A stretch of 64,000 nt of DNA from Utricularia gibba (GCA_002189035.1 CM007992.1:2790001-2854000); one strand, 5' to 3'. Numbered from the stretch's first letter, positions 1 through 11,994 are shown. The notes: generated from the sequence alone by a model not told the origin. Made by a program: numbers and translations.

Positions 1-2345
1 GACTTCTTCATCAGCAGAACTACAAACGGGTCGGATTTACCCATAACATCAACGCTGGGTAACCCTTCCGCTGATATAACGTTCACAGAGAGAACCCCTC
101 TGATTATGGCGTCCTTCTTCATTCTTGAACCGCATTTGCTGGTGTGTTTTAGCGTTTTCTCCAATGTCGTTAGTCTGAAGTCAGGATCAAATGGGTTCAT
201 CAACAGGCTCTCAGTGCCGTGAGGGAAGTACAAGAGCTCTAAGTGAACCTACACCATTAGAGATTCACATGTGATCCAGCATACAAATGCGCATCGGAAT
301 TTGAATGGTATGGGTTGACATCATACCCTTTTTTTCTAACAGTATAAGGTTCTAAGTTGAAGTGTGTAACCTGACCACGGTTCCTGGTGTCGCGCTGGAT
401 GTCCAAATCCTTGACAAGCTTTAACCACACATCCTTAACTTTACCATGCTCGAGTTCACACAACGGTATCTGGGCGCAGCCGATTAGTTCAGCGGCCTGA
501 ATGCCTTCATCGTCATATATCTTGATAGTCAAGCGTTGGGTGGATGCATCCTCCACTTCGAACTCGTAGTGCTCGTTCCATATTGGGTTTATTTGATTGT
601 CCTAAAAACGATGAGCTGTTAGAAGCTCTACTGTGCTGAAAAAAAGAAGAAGAATGCGTACGATGGTTTTACTAGTCTTCATCCTGGCCGGCAGCGGACG
701 CACATAGAGCTTCGCGAAGGGATCGGATTTGCCTATCAGATCTTTGTTTGTGAGCTCCTTTGCTTCTATTAGCTTCACCTCCAGAGTCCCTTCGACCTTC
801 ATCTCCAAGTAACTGCATCATTATAAAAGCTCCAAAGTTGACAATAGAAGAACACACATGTTTTACTACAAGTTCAAGATCAAATATATGAAATAAACCT
901 ATAATCTCCTGGGATGATGGGAATGACCGTACGCGCAGGCCACGTGATGGAGTCCTCAATGGCATCATGTATCGTTTCCTGTTTGAGCCGCCATTTCAAT
1001 GGTCATTGAGAAGATAAGATAAGGTGTAGCATACCTCAAGAGCATTTGATATTCCTGGAATTGATGAGATGTCACCACCCACCACCTTGAGGGTGAAACC
1101 AAATTTTCTCTGAGTTTAGGAGAGCATTTGAGAAGTTAGAGATTTTCGAGACCATGAGTTCAAATAGAGTGCTGCATTGCATGTTTTAGAAATTTAGGAT
1201 CGAATGCAAGTGCAAAAATGAACACTTCTAAACCGATTACTGCTAACCAACAAAATGTTTAGGTTTAGATATTGGATGACATGAGTGAATGCAACTTGCC
1301 TTTTCCTTCAGGGAAAAACAAATAGCTCCAAAACATGGGATCTCATTAACCAGTGGCTTCAAAATTACTCTAAAAACTCCAGTGAAACCGATGTTCTTCA
1401 CCTGAAGCACATCATAATTCAACCTTTTTACTCCATATGACAGAGTGGCTGTCACATATGCGAGGCGATCGCTTACCTGAATAGGAAGTGACACACCGAC
1501 TCTGGTCTTAATATCCAAAACGATCTTGGTATTTCCATCCCACTGCATGTCTAGTTCCATTATTATCTCTTTCGGATCGCTTTCAAGAACGCAAACTCCT
1601 GGTCCAAGCCAAAATATACGCTCTAAATACCAATCCGTTCAATTACGAGGGCCAAGTCTTAATAAAAAAAGAACATGCAAATAGGAGGATACAAAGACAA
1701 CCTGTGAACTGAGGTGCCACCGTACCCAAAGTCAAGGTGGAGAATTTCAAAGAATCCAAAATTGCTGGTTTGTATTGCGCCAGGATTGGCTCTACGGACT
1801 CTCTTATCAACTGGGACGCTGCCTATGAAACCCCGAATACAAGTTCCAAACTTGCCGATAAACATCCGTGCATTTTGCAGTTGTTTCGGGTGAAGAAATA
1901 TCATACTAGGAACCTACCTCATCCACGTAAGGCCATATTTTGTCCAAGTGATGGTTTAGCCAATGCAACTGAAATGACACAAGAAAATATACACATGTCG
2001 GGCAGGCGTTCACGAGCATGAAATAGTAACTAAAAGCACTAATACTCAACTTCTGTCTAACAGAGAAGACAACCCATGATGGGTAATACTGATCAGGAAG
2101 CAGTTTCTTTGAATCTTGGATTGTCATCCGCGCAAGCGCGGCTATAGCTGCTGCCTAGGAAACCAGCGGGCTTGTTCTATGATTGGTAAATCAAATTTTC
2201 AACGTCTTCCTAAAAATGAAAGAACGGTGTATTCATTTACCAAATCCATGCGAGTTTTGGATCTTGCGTTTTGGAAACGGGCAAAGCCGACCATCAACCC
2301 GATCCCGAGTGCGAAACCGAGAATCCAACCTATCACGAATCCCAT
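1..2345 (-). CDS. SYT5: Plant synaptotagmin (SYT4/SYT5 type), 3' end beyond the window
   Basis: ER-plasma membrane tether with an N-terminal membrane anchor, an SMP lipid-binding domain and two C2 domains. Eleven exons can be placed (minus): 2345-2241, 2154-2050, 1968-1918, 1822-1702, 1598-1477, 1401-1300, 1109-1035, 978-899, 812-662, 601-371, 248-1. All phases agree, giving about 463 codons before the window edge. The start MGFVIGWILGFALGIG is a hydrophobic anchor. The SMP domain covers about residues 65-250 (PCFGA, GISNALE). C2A includes NKDLIGKSDPF, INPIWNEH and DVWLKLVKDL; C2B begins with VDVMGKSDPF and is cut by the edge. Intron 1299-1110 starts with GC. The 1969-2049 intron has no in-phase GT-AG pair, which may be a one-base loss (see findings). 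SYT4 versus SYT5 is not resolved. Confidence 0.87.
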
Positions 2346-2680
2346 TTTCACTCAAACCAGTGAGTTCTTTTTTTTTTTTTTTTTCCTTTTTGTTTTTCTA
2401 GCAAGAGGGTGCATGGGATCTCCAACGGTGCAGCGTGAAGTTGAATGGTAGGCATGTTGGTGGTGGAGAGGAGAGGCTGCTAACTGACTACTTAAATCTC
2501 TTCTCATGCTAAAAATAGAGCCCAAAAATGGGTACTTTGGAAGATTATAATAGTAGAGCGCAAATTCAAGGTTCTGGGGCGGGTTGGTGAGGGTAGAAGG
2601 ATTTCAGACAAGGGCTTTGCCTAAGCATGAAGGATTTTGCAGAAATCGGACGTTGACCTGAGGGATTTGGAGTAGGCTAG
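2346..2680. promoter_or_regulatory. Divergent intergenic region between SYT5 and the MraY pseudogene
   Basis: This stretch separates the SYT5 start codon (2345, minus) from the MraY-like start codon (2681, plus), so it must hold the SYT5 promoter and once held the MraY promoter. A pyrimidine-rich T tract lies at 2367-2398. From about 2443 onward it is homologous to 14157-14409. No clear TATA box is assigned. Confidence 0.4.
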
Positions 2681-2721
2681 ATGGAGGCTCTCCGATGTAA
2701 TATCCAGTTGGCGTTTTTTCT

Positions 2722-2742
2722 GGGTCTTTTAGATAAATGGCC
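2722..2742 (+). repeat. Left TIR of the MULE
   Basis: Begins GGGTCTTTTAGATAAATGG. It pairs with the right end in inverted orientation, about 15 of 21 positions matching. Degenerate copies of the core (AAATGGCCAC) recur at about 2764-2778 and 2793-2803, forming a subterminal repeat array. Confidence 0.75.
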
Positions 2743-3303
2743 ACTGTCTTCTTTATACATTAGAAAAATGGCCACCGTGTGAATTTTGTTATAAAAATGG
2801 CTATCCTCTCAATTTTTTTTAAAAAAAATTTTACACGATTTGTTATTATTTTATATATAGTATAAATCAATAAATTTTGTTAATAAATATCCTTTAATAT
2901 ACAAACATAAATACATACATCAAAATCATCATTTTTTATTTTATCATTGTATTTATAATAAATATACGATTTTTTAAAAACACAGAATATAGATTAACAA
3001 TAGTTAATTAAATAATTTCATTTTAATTATTATCTTACTAATTTTTTTTTAAAATTAGTTAATTTATAAAAATAGCATTCTCTTTTATTTTAATTTTTTT
3101 ACCCTAAAGCATTCTTTACTTAAATTTACAAACTTTATCTCCAATCATTCTTTTTTTTTTATATTTATGTATTCTTTAACTTCAAGCATAGTTTTCTTAA
3201 TTTTTGTATTCTTCATCTTCAATCATTCTTCTTTCTTTAACTATTTAAGGAGAACTTCCATTATCATTTTGAAAATACAAATCATTTCACAAGACATATT
3301 TTC

Positions 3304-6300
3304 TTGATTGAGATGGCATTTCAATCTATTATGGCAAAGATATTCTTAGGTGGAAATATCCAAGAATATCACAATGGATATCGGGCATATGATCAACCTC
3401 CAATCGCTATTACGAGCTTCGAAAGTCATATATCATTGGATGAATTGAAGAATCAGTTATCATCATTTTATGGTTTACAAGTTGATCGATATGAAATAGT
3501 AGTTTATGCACAATATTATGATTCAACTTCAAATTTTACAAGATTTATGGGACTTGAATTAGATGTTGATTTGCTATATGTTTTCAATTCGTTACATGCC
3601 GCAATGGGTGTTGATCTATTTGTCGAGGCTACACTAATACTGGAAGAAGAAAACAATCCTAATTTCAATATTAACAATCCTTTACAAGATGTGGAGGAGG
3701 ATCAGTAATACAATATTTATTTTTTAAAATTTTTCTATTATGATTTACATAATTTTTATTAGAATAATTCAAAGTTTCATAATTTATGAAATTATAGATG
3801 AAAATATTGGCCTAACTTTTATCTCAAGTAGGAAGTTACATTTTTTTTAGTTATTTACACTTTTTTTTGAAATAATTAATATATTCATTTACATGTCTCT
3901 TTATCAATATTATTTATAGAATATGATTTAGAAAGAAGAGAAGAAAATGATCCTTTGTTTGATAGTATGGCTCAATATGATACTCACTACGATGAACAAG
4001 GGCAAGAAACCAATGAAAATGAGGAGTTGATTGATGAATTCTCTGAATGATGGGTTCCACGAGGATTTATCGCCAATGAGGGTCGATTAGATAATTGGTC
4101 AGAAGATATACCTCATCCTTACATCTGATGCCTTCATTGTTCATAAAAAACCAACAATTTGGTTCTAAATTGGCATTTCTCAATGCTGTCACTTAGTATT
4201 CAATAAAAGTTGGTCGTGAGTACTCTGTGTACAAAACAAATAAAGAAAAACATCTTGAATTGAGATATTATCAGAAGGCATTTCAAATGTGCAATTGGAG
4301 GATTCGATGTGCTTATCATAAACGCCTTGATTTATGGAAGATAACTGCATTGGAGGAGCCACATACATGTCGACGTCTTGGACCAAACTCACTCTCACAT
4401 AGGAATATTGGAAATGATTATATCGCTGAAATAGCTAGACCACTATTAGAAGAAGATATCACAACTAAGGTGAATGTTATTCAGACAATGATTAAAAGGG
4501 ATACATGATTTACAGTGCTGTATCATCGAGCATGATATGGTATGCGAAAAGCATTTGAACTTGTTTATGGCACATAGGAGTCATCAGTACCTCTACGACT
4601 TGCATTCCTACAAGAAGTTTAGACACAAAATCCCGGAACCATTGTCGTCTACAGACACAAAGAAACCAATGCTTCCAACATTAAAACACTCAAGTACGTA
4701 TTTTGAGCTTTTGGACCATGTATTCATGCTTATCAATGGACTCGACCTATTATCACAGTAGATGGAACACATCTCTACTCAAAGTTCAATCACAAGTTAT
4801 TGATTGACATAATTGTAGATGCTTGTGACCTTCTTCTACCTCTTGCATTTGCAATGGTTGATAGCGAAAATGATGAATCTTGGTTATGGTTTATTTTGTT
4901 GTTCGGTCACTATGTTGTCACAGGCGAGGGACATGTCTTATATCAAATCGGTGTAGTTCAATTCAAAAAACATCGTCTCAAGTGCTGCCTTTCAAACCAG
5001 AATATGGTGGATGTCATCGGCATTGTATACGACATCTACTATCTAATTTTCTCACTCATTTTTGTACCAAGGGACTTAGGGAGAAATACAATCAAGCGGT
5101 ATATGTTACATCAATCGAAAAATTTGAAAAATACATGATTGGAATTCAAAAACTCAATTATGCAGCTTGAGAGTATTTAAACAAATTACCTCAAGAAACA
5201 TGGACACTTGCTTATGATGGAGGTGTTAGGTATTTATTTAATTCTTTTAATATATATTTTTAATTAAATTCACTTAATATATTAATATAATTTTTAAATT
5301 CAATTTCAAGTGTGGTACATTAACAACAAATTATGCTGAAGGATTAAATGGAATATTAAAAGGAGTAAGATATCTTCCTTTGATAGCATTAGTACAAATA
5401 TTATTATAAATTTTAAAGGATATATATATTGTATATACCTAAAAAATATACTATTTAATATATGCAGGTTACGTATACTAGATGTCAACATTATTTTTCT
5501 AAGAGACAAGAGAAGGCAATTAATCTACGACATAAACACATCGAATATGCGGATCAACCAGGGAAACTATACGCACATTGGGACAAGCCCATCCCACATG
5601 CAAAGATCCAAGTTATAGATGCTGCACAATCAAAGGTTTGAGTTATAACCCATAAAAAGAATGGGAAAAATAAAAGCTACATTGTTATGGTTCAAGATGG
5701 AATATATGAGTGCAGAAAATGGCAAAATTTTGACGTACCATGCTCTCATACACAACAAGTATGTCTATTTTATTCATTTTATTAATTTGTATATCATTAA
5801 TCCTATCATATATTTATATACAGTCATGCAAGCAACTCAATATTGATCCTCGTAATATTATTAATCCAATGATGCATCTTGATCGTCAAATAGCAGCATA
5901 TGAATTTCAAATTCAAGCATTACGGTCTAAAGAAAGATGGGCACCACCATTATTTACCTTGATGCATGATCCAGACCGAAGAAAAGATGTTCGAGTAGGT
6001 CGTCCTGAATCTAGAAGACATCTAATGCCTATGGATTTCCAAGCAAGTGGATCATCACACAATAGAACACGTAGATATTCTACTTTACTTGAAGATATAA
6101 GCTACAAATCACCTCCATCGATACATCGATCTTCTATTGATCTTCCATCCCAACCTCCATATGGAAATAATGAAGTACGTCCACGATCTTCGATGCACAA
6201 TCCACCTATTGGATGGAACTACACAACGAGTGAAATTGGACAATTTTCAAGAAATTCTATACAACAAAGCAGTTTGATCATTCATAATTTTTTAGATAGA

Positions 6301-6321
6301 TTTAAACGAAGAAAACATTAA
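3304..6321 (+). pseudogene. MURA-type transposase, degraded
   Basis: Several reading frames in order form one MULE transposase. 3304-3708: N-terminal region of 134 codons. 4200-4510: MuDR-type DNA-binding region (NWRIRCAYHKR, EPHTC). 4745-4930: DDE catalytic region (VDGTHLYSK, AFAMVDSENDESWLWF). 5330-5400: WNGILKGVRYLPL. 5690-5760: SWIM-type zinc finger (C..C.H within NFDVPCSHTQQ). 5740-6321: basic Ser/Arg-rich C terminus. In-frame stops occur at about 4196, 4506 and 4534 together with frame changes, so it is not autonomous as it stands. Probable introns at 3709-3920 and 5230-5310 were not modelled exactly. Confidence 0.77.
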
Positions 6322-6673
6322 ATGTAAAATATTTTATATTGTATTTTATTATTTTAAACAATAAATTTGATAATTATTTATATATTTTGAAATAAATTTA
6401 TTCAAATTAATATTTTAAAAATAATTTATCAAATTTTATAAAAAAAAATACGTATTGAAAAGATGATAAAGCTTTTTAAATATTTAAATATTTTTTGAAT
6501 AACTTAAAATATTTTGAAAGTATTATAATTTATAAATTTTAGACATTATTTATATATCCTAACTAATATTATTATAAGATTATTTTAATAAAAAATATAA
6601 TTTTTTTAAAAAAAATAGAGATGATGGCCAGTTTTATAAAGAATTACATTTTCTCACACACATGTGAGAGGTT

Positions 6674-6694
6674 GGCCACTTTTCTAATAAACTC
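6674..6694 (-). repeat. Right TIR of the MULE
   Basis: Read on minus it begins GAGTTTATTAGAAAAGTGG and matches the left TIR. A second core copy (CTGGCCATC) lies about 50 bp further in. Confidence 0.75.
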
Positions 6695-8002
6695 CGTTTT
6701 TTTCCCAAGAGGCTAACTTGTTCGTTCCGGTATAACGTGATTGTAATTATCAGAGGTTTGATTGTATAGCCTTTCGAATCGTAGTCACGAAGATGTGTTC
6801 TTGGCATGTCTTCCGGAGGTCTCCGTGTGCGCGCCATGCTTGATGTATTGACTCTCTTTTCTTTTTGCAAACCGTCTACTCCCGAGATTTCCCATAGATT
6901 CATTTTGATTGTTTCAGTTTGTGTGTTTCCTCCAAATAGGATTCTTTTGGCGGTTTTGAAATTGAGGATTGGGGTGATAGTAGTAGGCCTGTTGAGTACT
7001 CATTTTTGTCCAGCGAAGGCGAAGAGAGCGATGGGGAAATCCTTTTACATCCAGTATCTGATATTGATTTGCCTACCACGAAAGAAAGATTGCTTTTTGC
7101 AGATGTCTCGCTAACAGTAACTGCACATCGGCTTGGAACCCTTGGCAGAACATCAAGCAAGAAAAGGTGAGAAACATACGGATTTCATATATTATTTTTC
7201 ATGACTTATAGAAATGCTCAGTTCTATAATGCTTTGCTATGTGCCAACTCGCATTCCATAAATTAATTCGTCACATGTTTATGGAGATTTAAATTAGCTT
7301 CTTATTACAAGATTATGTTTGGCTTTAATGAGATCATTTCTCCTCTTGCAGTACTAGTTATATGAGCTATGTTGGGCTTGCACTGATATCAACAGCAATT
7401 CTTTTAGTTGTGGATCAATGTGCATGGAGAATTGTCCGAATGCCCCTAGCCCCGTTTTATTTGATGCGACCATTTTTAGTAGCTTTAGTTTTGGTGCCTT
7501 GTTTTGGATATATTTTTCTGCCACTATTTCGTGTGCTAAGTCTCAGGTCGGAATGCTCCTCCCATTGCTGATTTGTTCTGGAGTATTTATATTCGAAACA
7601 CTCTCGGTCATCACACAGGTATGCAACTCATGTATTACCATGTTTTGTCATTAACCTCGAGTCCCATCCCAACTTCAACTGATAGGAGACTAAATTCCTC
7701 AGGTATCTTGGTTCAAAGCAACTAGATTTATTCATGGAAAGGGACACAAATTGTTGAGAACGGCTCCTCTTCATCATCACCTACTATTGTCTGGGATTCA
7801 GCAGCGGAAAATCGTTGATGCTGCTTACTTTGTTTCATCTGTGCTCATTGTCTGCGCCTCGTATGTGGGTCTACCTTCCCTTTAACAAGGTTGAGGTTCC
7901 AACCGGTCTTCACCAGAAATTGCATGTACAATAAAAGGCAATGTTCATGGATTACAACATCAGCCATGCAAACTCTGTAGGTATCCTCAAATGATAATTT
8001 TG

Positions 8003-10045
8003 TTACTCCATTTGCACATTTAACCTTCTGAGCCACACAGAGTGCAAGATCATGGTAAACATGTCGAATCTACGAGCTGGCCGGTTCAAAATGAAATGTC
8101 TTCTTACAACTCTCAATCCTCTCCTCAGCTTCAGGTACTCGGCCCCTGATATTCCTCCGATCAACTGCTTCAACCTGGGGATGTCTGACACATTTGCTCC
8201 TACCGAAAATGCTTCCCACCTCAAAACATCACCGAATGGGAGCACATAGTGATCAGAGAGTATCACTGGAATGCATTCAGCGTAGATGGCTTCCACAATT
8301 CTGGGGCTGGCTACTTCGTACCCACTTGGGCATAAACAGAACTTGGATCGTAGCATGTAATCATAGTAATCTTCTTCACCGTTAGTAAGATAATTGGTGA
8401 CCTTGAAATCTGGATCCTTGTCTTTCCAGTGCTTGAGAAGGGTCTCACGGATGTGTCCATGGCTTCCTCCGGCGAAGAATGCAAGATAGGGGCGGGCAGA
8501 CGACATAGGAGGAGTGGAGACGAGCTTCTGATTGACCAAGCCATCGTAGAGATAGAGTTCCGGTAAGCTTACATCTTTTCGTGGATTGAAGCCCTCAGAG
8601 GTGTTTGCATTGCAAAGCACACGAATGGAAGTGTTGTATAGAAATTCATTGCCCCTTGATGCAGCAGGTGCCTGAAGAGGAACAGCAGCATGTTATGTGG
8701 AGAGAAGTAGCACATTTCACAACACAGATCAATCCACCCACCCAATCATGACAGGAGAGCATGAAGTGATCAGCTCCTTGCATCATATTCCAGAAGGGAT
8801 ACTTGGTGGAGATGAGCCTGACGTAGTCATGAACAAACTCTTGCAGAGGGGAGACATCGTATGCATGAGATCTGTAGAGGAACCGTACCATCCATGTTAT
8901 GCTGAATGGCATGAAGAATACGTGTGCTGATTTCGGATCGCTGGTTCGAAAGGGATTCATTCCGCTTTCCATCTCGTGTATGAATCTGCCTTCGCTTGAG
9001 TATATGTCCTTGCAAGGGCCATCGTGCACTATGGGAAGCTCCCCCTCTTGGTATACATAAACCTTGAATCTTCTCTCCATCTCCCTGTAGCTCCTGTCTC
9101 ACACAGGTTGCAGGAAGCCTGTGAACCTCCATATTCTATGTTCATTTGCTAAGCGCAGTGTAGGAAAGCAAGAAACGTGTTTCTTCCACATGGTAGGAAT
9201 TATGAATGAAGCCATTGAGCTCTATGAGCCGACTCAAAGGAACACTATCGACATTGATGGTGGATTGTAAAGAAGGAATGGATCAATCATGAGACTAGAG
9301 AACACAATTTTGCTAAAGAATTGTAAAGAACACAGAGTGTGCTAGAAATGGAAGACTAGTTTCATGAAGAGCCTCATGAGTGGTTCCCGAGGTTTCTCTG
9401 GTTTTATGTTAATAAGATCGATAATCCCATCGGAATCTAACAAAAAAATAGTTCGGCGGCAGTGAGCTAGTTGCTTACTTAATAAATGCAGGAGGATTCC
9501 TATAAACTGCTGAAAAGGAAATGCCATGTTCATCCATGATTGCTGATGCTGAGTGGCTGTTCTCTACTGAAACAGCAGCTTTCTTGATCTCTCTTCGAGC
9601 TCGGGCTAGTCCTTGCTCCAGAGCATTCCTCACTTTACCCTCCATCATACCAAAAAAACCGATCAAACGGAATGAGTGTTGTATATGGAAGAGAGGGGGA
9701 AAAAGAAAGAAAGAAAGAAATCAATGATGATGAAGAAACACAAGGAATCATGCAGCCGCACACAGCCATATAAAAGACGCTCAGCAGATGCATTACGATC
9801 TCCTCATTCCGATACGAATAAGAGTGAGCTTCCAGCTCGTGGCCGCCTAGGCGCATGGACGTGATATTGGTATCCCGCCTTGGGGATCGGGATTCAGAGC
9901 ATGGATTCAGGCTGATGAATGTGATGATGCTGGTAGCTTTACAGGACGACAAGTCACCAAGGAGAAAAACGGCGGTCATCAAAGCAGTTAAAACGGATAA
10001 AATCAGTAGCATCGCGGTGGAGAAACAAGTTCTGTTAGCCGCCAT
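8003..10045 (-). CDS. Exostosin-family glycosyltransferase (GT47), type II Golgi protein
   Basis: Probable Golgi-lumen glycosyltransferase acting on cell-wall polysaccharide or glycoprotein; the substrate cannot be read from sequence. Four exons (minus): 10045-9797, 9639-9479, 9093-8742, 8671-8003. Every junction is GT-AG with matching phase, giving 476 residues, normal for the family. Residues about 9-30 form a signal anchor (MLLILSVLTALMTAVFLLG). Family motifs in order: FKVYVYQEGE, FRTSDPKSAHVFFMPF, PFWNMMQGADHFMLSCHDW, IRVLCNANTSEGF, FFAGGSHGHIR, FCLCPSGYEVASPRIVEAI, PVILSDHYVLPFGDVLRWEAFSV. It is convergent with the MraY pseudogene, about 120 bp apart. This is the only intact copy here; the unit 2 paralogue is a remnant. 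The first-intron acceptor (9640-9641) is inferred from phase and is the least certain junction. Confidence 0.9.
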
Positions 10046-11183
10046 TGAATCCGGTGGAACCGATGCAGAGTGGCGGTGCCGCTACCTTTAATATTTTATA
10101 CTGCGGAAAACAACTACTCCAAGTTTAGGAATTACCAATTTCTGCCATTCTCTAATCAAATAAAGGAATATATGAAAATAATTAGCGTAGAATTTAGTTT
10201 TTATTTAAAATTCTCAATAATATTTAATAAAATACGTGGGGGACCAAATTAAAGCGTCGCCTATTTAGTTACACGTAAACTGAATAGCACCGCCAAGTTT
10301 AATTAATTTATACGTGAGTTAAAATGAATATATGTTTTATGAAAAATCTAATTTTGAAAACTGTCAGGATTAAAGAATAAAGGGGAAATCTAACTTGTAA
10401 AGTGGTAATTTACATTATTTATAAATTGTGAATGGTGAAAATTATAATTAATAAAATTGTGTAAACTATAATAATGTAATATAATCCTAATTGACATTAA
10501 GACTATGATAAATTATATTGATCGAAACTAAAAAACCAATAAAATATTGTGGTCATTTTGTTGAACCGAATAAATATATGTTGATCAAAACTATCAAACC
10601 GATAAAAATGTTAATCAAAACAACTAGCTTTTTGATTTGCTCTCTTGTCCTTTTAGCATTAGAGTTTTCCAATTGCTTGTAAATCAAAGTGGATTTACAT
10701 AGGGCCTCAACTCTTTTTTGGTTTTGCAATTGTGAGGTTTTATGGGACTTGGATCTCGTCAAACGAGTGCTGGCTCTTTCTTCATAGACAAATTTTCATG
10801 ATAAAAGCCATAATAATATAAATTTTCCAAGTTGCATTTATAATTTTGTTATACGCATTTCCAATCTATAAGAAGAATGTTATTCATATTAAATATTCAA
10901 TTTCAAATTGTTTCTATTATACTCCAAAAGTTTAACAGAAGCGTTTTTTTATATTATTCAAATAATCATGCTATGAGGTTAACCATTTTTATTTGGCCGG
11001 GTCGGGCCGAACCTGGGAACGGGTGATATTGGGTTGCTGCTGTTGCATATAGTAGTACAAAGTTGAACCATGATAATGTACAGTGGCTATATTAGTATAG
11101 AATACCCAAATACAGCAACACCGTTCCCTTTTGGTATTTTGGTATACAGGAATATGCACTGCACCGCACCGTAGGAGATCCAA
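10046..11183. other. Intergenic region between GT47 and COPT5 (duplicated spacer)
   Basis: AT-rich, with no convincing gene. It should contain the GT47 promoter (10046-10380) and the COPT5 3' flank. Blocks 10385-10500, about 10680-10745 and 10810-10995 have diverged homologues at 17960-18080, about 18240-18300 and 19270-19455, which ties the spacer to the tandem duplication. Confidence 0.6.
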
Positions 11184-11603
11184 TCAAGCGCAGGCGCAGG
11201 GGCTGTCAACAACAACCACCTCCCCTTCGCCTCCCCTGAAAACGAAATACCCAACACCCAGCCCCAAAACAATCGCCAAAAACACGCCGCCGTTGAACGA
11301 CATAACCGCCAGCATCAGTAAATACCCAATCGCAGAGTTAATCACGAACAGGACCGCCGCCGCGGATCGCCGATTCAGGGAATCCGGCTTCCAGTTGAGC
11401 AGAGGAGCGTTGATACCTGACGGATGCAGCGGTTTGTTGGATAGAAACCTGATCTGGATGCGGCGATCCTCCATGTACTGGTAGAAGACGGAGAAGAGGA
11501 AACAGGCCACTAGAGAGAGGGCGTAACTCAGCCATGAATCTGTTTTCCATGAATCGAAGAGGATCGTCACTGATTTGCCCCAGTAGAAAGTCATGTGCAT
11601 CAT
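11184..11603 (-). CDS. COPT5: COPT5-like copper transporter (Ctr family)
   Basis: Ctr-family Cu(I) channel; COPT5-type members act in the vacuolar/prevacuolar membrane and export stored copper. Single exon of 139 residues, the usual size. The start MMHMTFYWG carries the N-terminal Met cluster of this subtype; an in-frame ATG nine codons upstream (11630) is less likely because homologues begin at MMHM. TM1 is about residues 23-42, ahead of a cytosolic loop with a [12 protein letters not shown] start. TM2 has the MxxxM copper-relay motif (MLAVM) and TM3 has a GxxxG packing motif (GLGVG). The C terminus ends CACA, the metal-handing Cys motif. It lies in unit 1; the unit 2 copy is reduced to a fragment at 23695-23820. 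Confidence 0.93.
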   Translation of the reverse strand: MMHMTFYWGKSVTILFDSWKTDSWLSYALSLVACFLFSVFYQYMEDRRIQIRFLSNKPLHPSGINAPLLNWKPDSLNRRSAAAVLFVINSAIGYLLMLAVMSFNGGVFLAIVLGLGVGYFVFRGGEGEVVVVDSPCACA

Positions 11604-11994
11604 CTTGACAGCACCAACGAATGGAATCAATGGCTTCCTGATCTGCGGGGATTGATGCCAAGAACCCGGTTGCGTTCACGCCGCTGATAGGTAGACGCCA
11701 TAAATTCCTCCGCCCAATGCATTTTTGTGGTAGTACAAAGTACGACACGATAAGGAGAACGTACGAGTACTTCCAATTGAATTACTTGTTTTTGGATATT
11801 ATTTTTTACCCCTTTTATTTTATATATTTTAACAAGAGGCCTGGCCCAATATTTTTGAAATAAGGCCCATCAAGTGGCTACAGACATCAAGTAAAGCCCA
11901 CAGATCCAACGCCGGAAACAGCCGCGACACACCCAGAAAATTTAGGTCTGGCCTCGTTCGTCACTGGTATCCGGGAGGCAAGGCGGAGCGCAAG
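11604..11994. promoter_or_regulatory. Divergent COPT5 / RPS4-pseudogene promoter region
   Basis: About 390 bp between two divergent start codons. It contains two GGCCCA (site II-type) motifs at 11843-11848 and 11864-11869, common in plant ribosomal-protein promoters. This suggests that the RPS4 promoter has survived although the gene is broken. Inference only. Confidence 0.45.

Larger units (their letters stand above)
2722..6694 (+). mobile_element. Mutator-like element (MULE) inserted in MraY pseudogene exon 1
   Basis: A 3,973-bp element with imperfect terminal inverted repeats (left 2722-2742, right 6674-6694). It is flanked by a near-perfect 9-10 bp direct repeat (CGTTTTTTCT at 2712-2721, CGTTTTTTTC at 6695-6704), the length usual for Mutator insertions. 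The paralogue at 14440-14456 carries this site once and uninterrupted, which gives an independent empty-site proof of the insertion. The interior holds a degraded MURA-type transposase (separate entry). The 2745-3300 stretch and the 6322-6600 tail are AT-rich and noncoding. Confidence 0.88.
2681..7885 (+). pseudogene. MraY-like pseudogene, unit 1 (MULE insertion and internal deletion)
   Basis: Broken copy of the gene at 14410-16826. The start codon and first 13 codons are at 2681-2720. A 4-kb MULE interrupts exon 1, and reading resumes at about 6695 (codons ending RAMLD at about 6844). The acidic linker exon is at 6941-7168, and the first membrane exon starts at about 7353. At about 7543 the sequence jumps from the end of that membrane block (PLFRVLSL) straight to the [11 protein letters not shown] block. 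This deletes the segment corresponding to 15310-16488, including the metal-site and DGLDGL regions. The last exon (HHH loop and C terminus) ends at 7885. Part of the transit-peptide region seen in copy 2 is also missing at about 6712. No functional protein is expected. Confidence 0.87.

Noticed and set aside
2116-2451. 111-codon plus-strand frame
   Set aside because: It is antisense to exon 1 and exon 2 of SYT5 and has no motif.
11131-11484. 117-codon plus-strand frame
   Set aside because: Antisense shadow of the COPT5 coding sequence.
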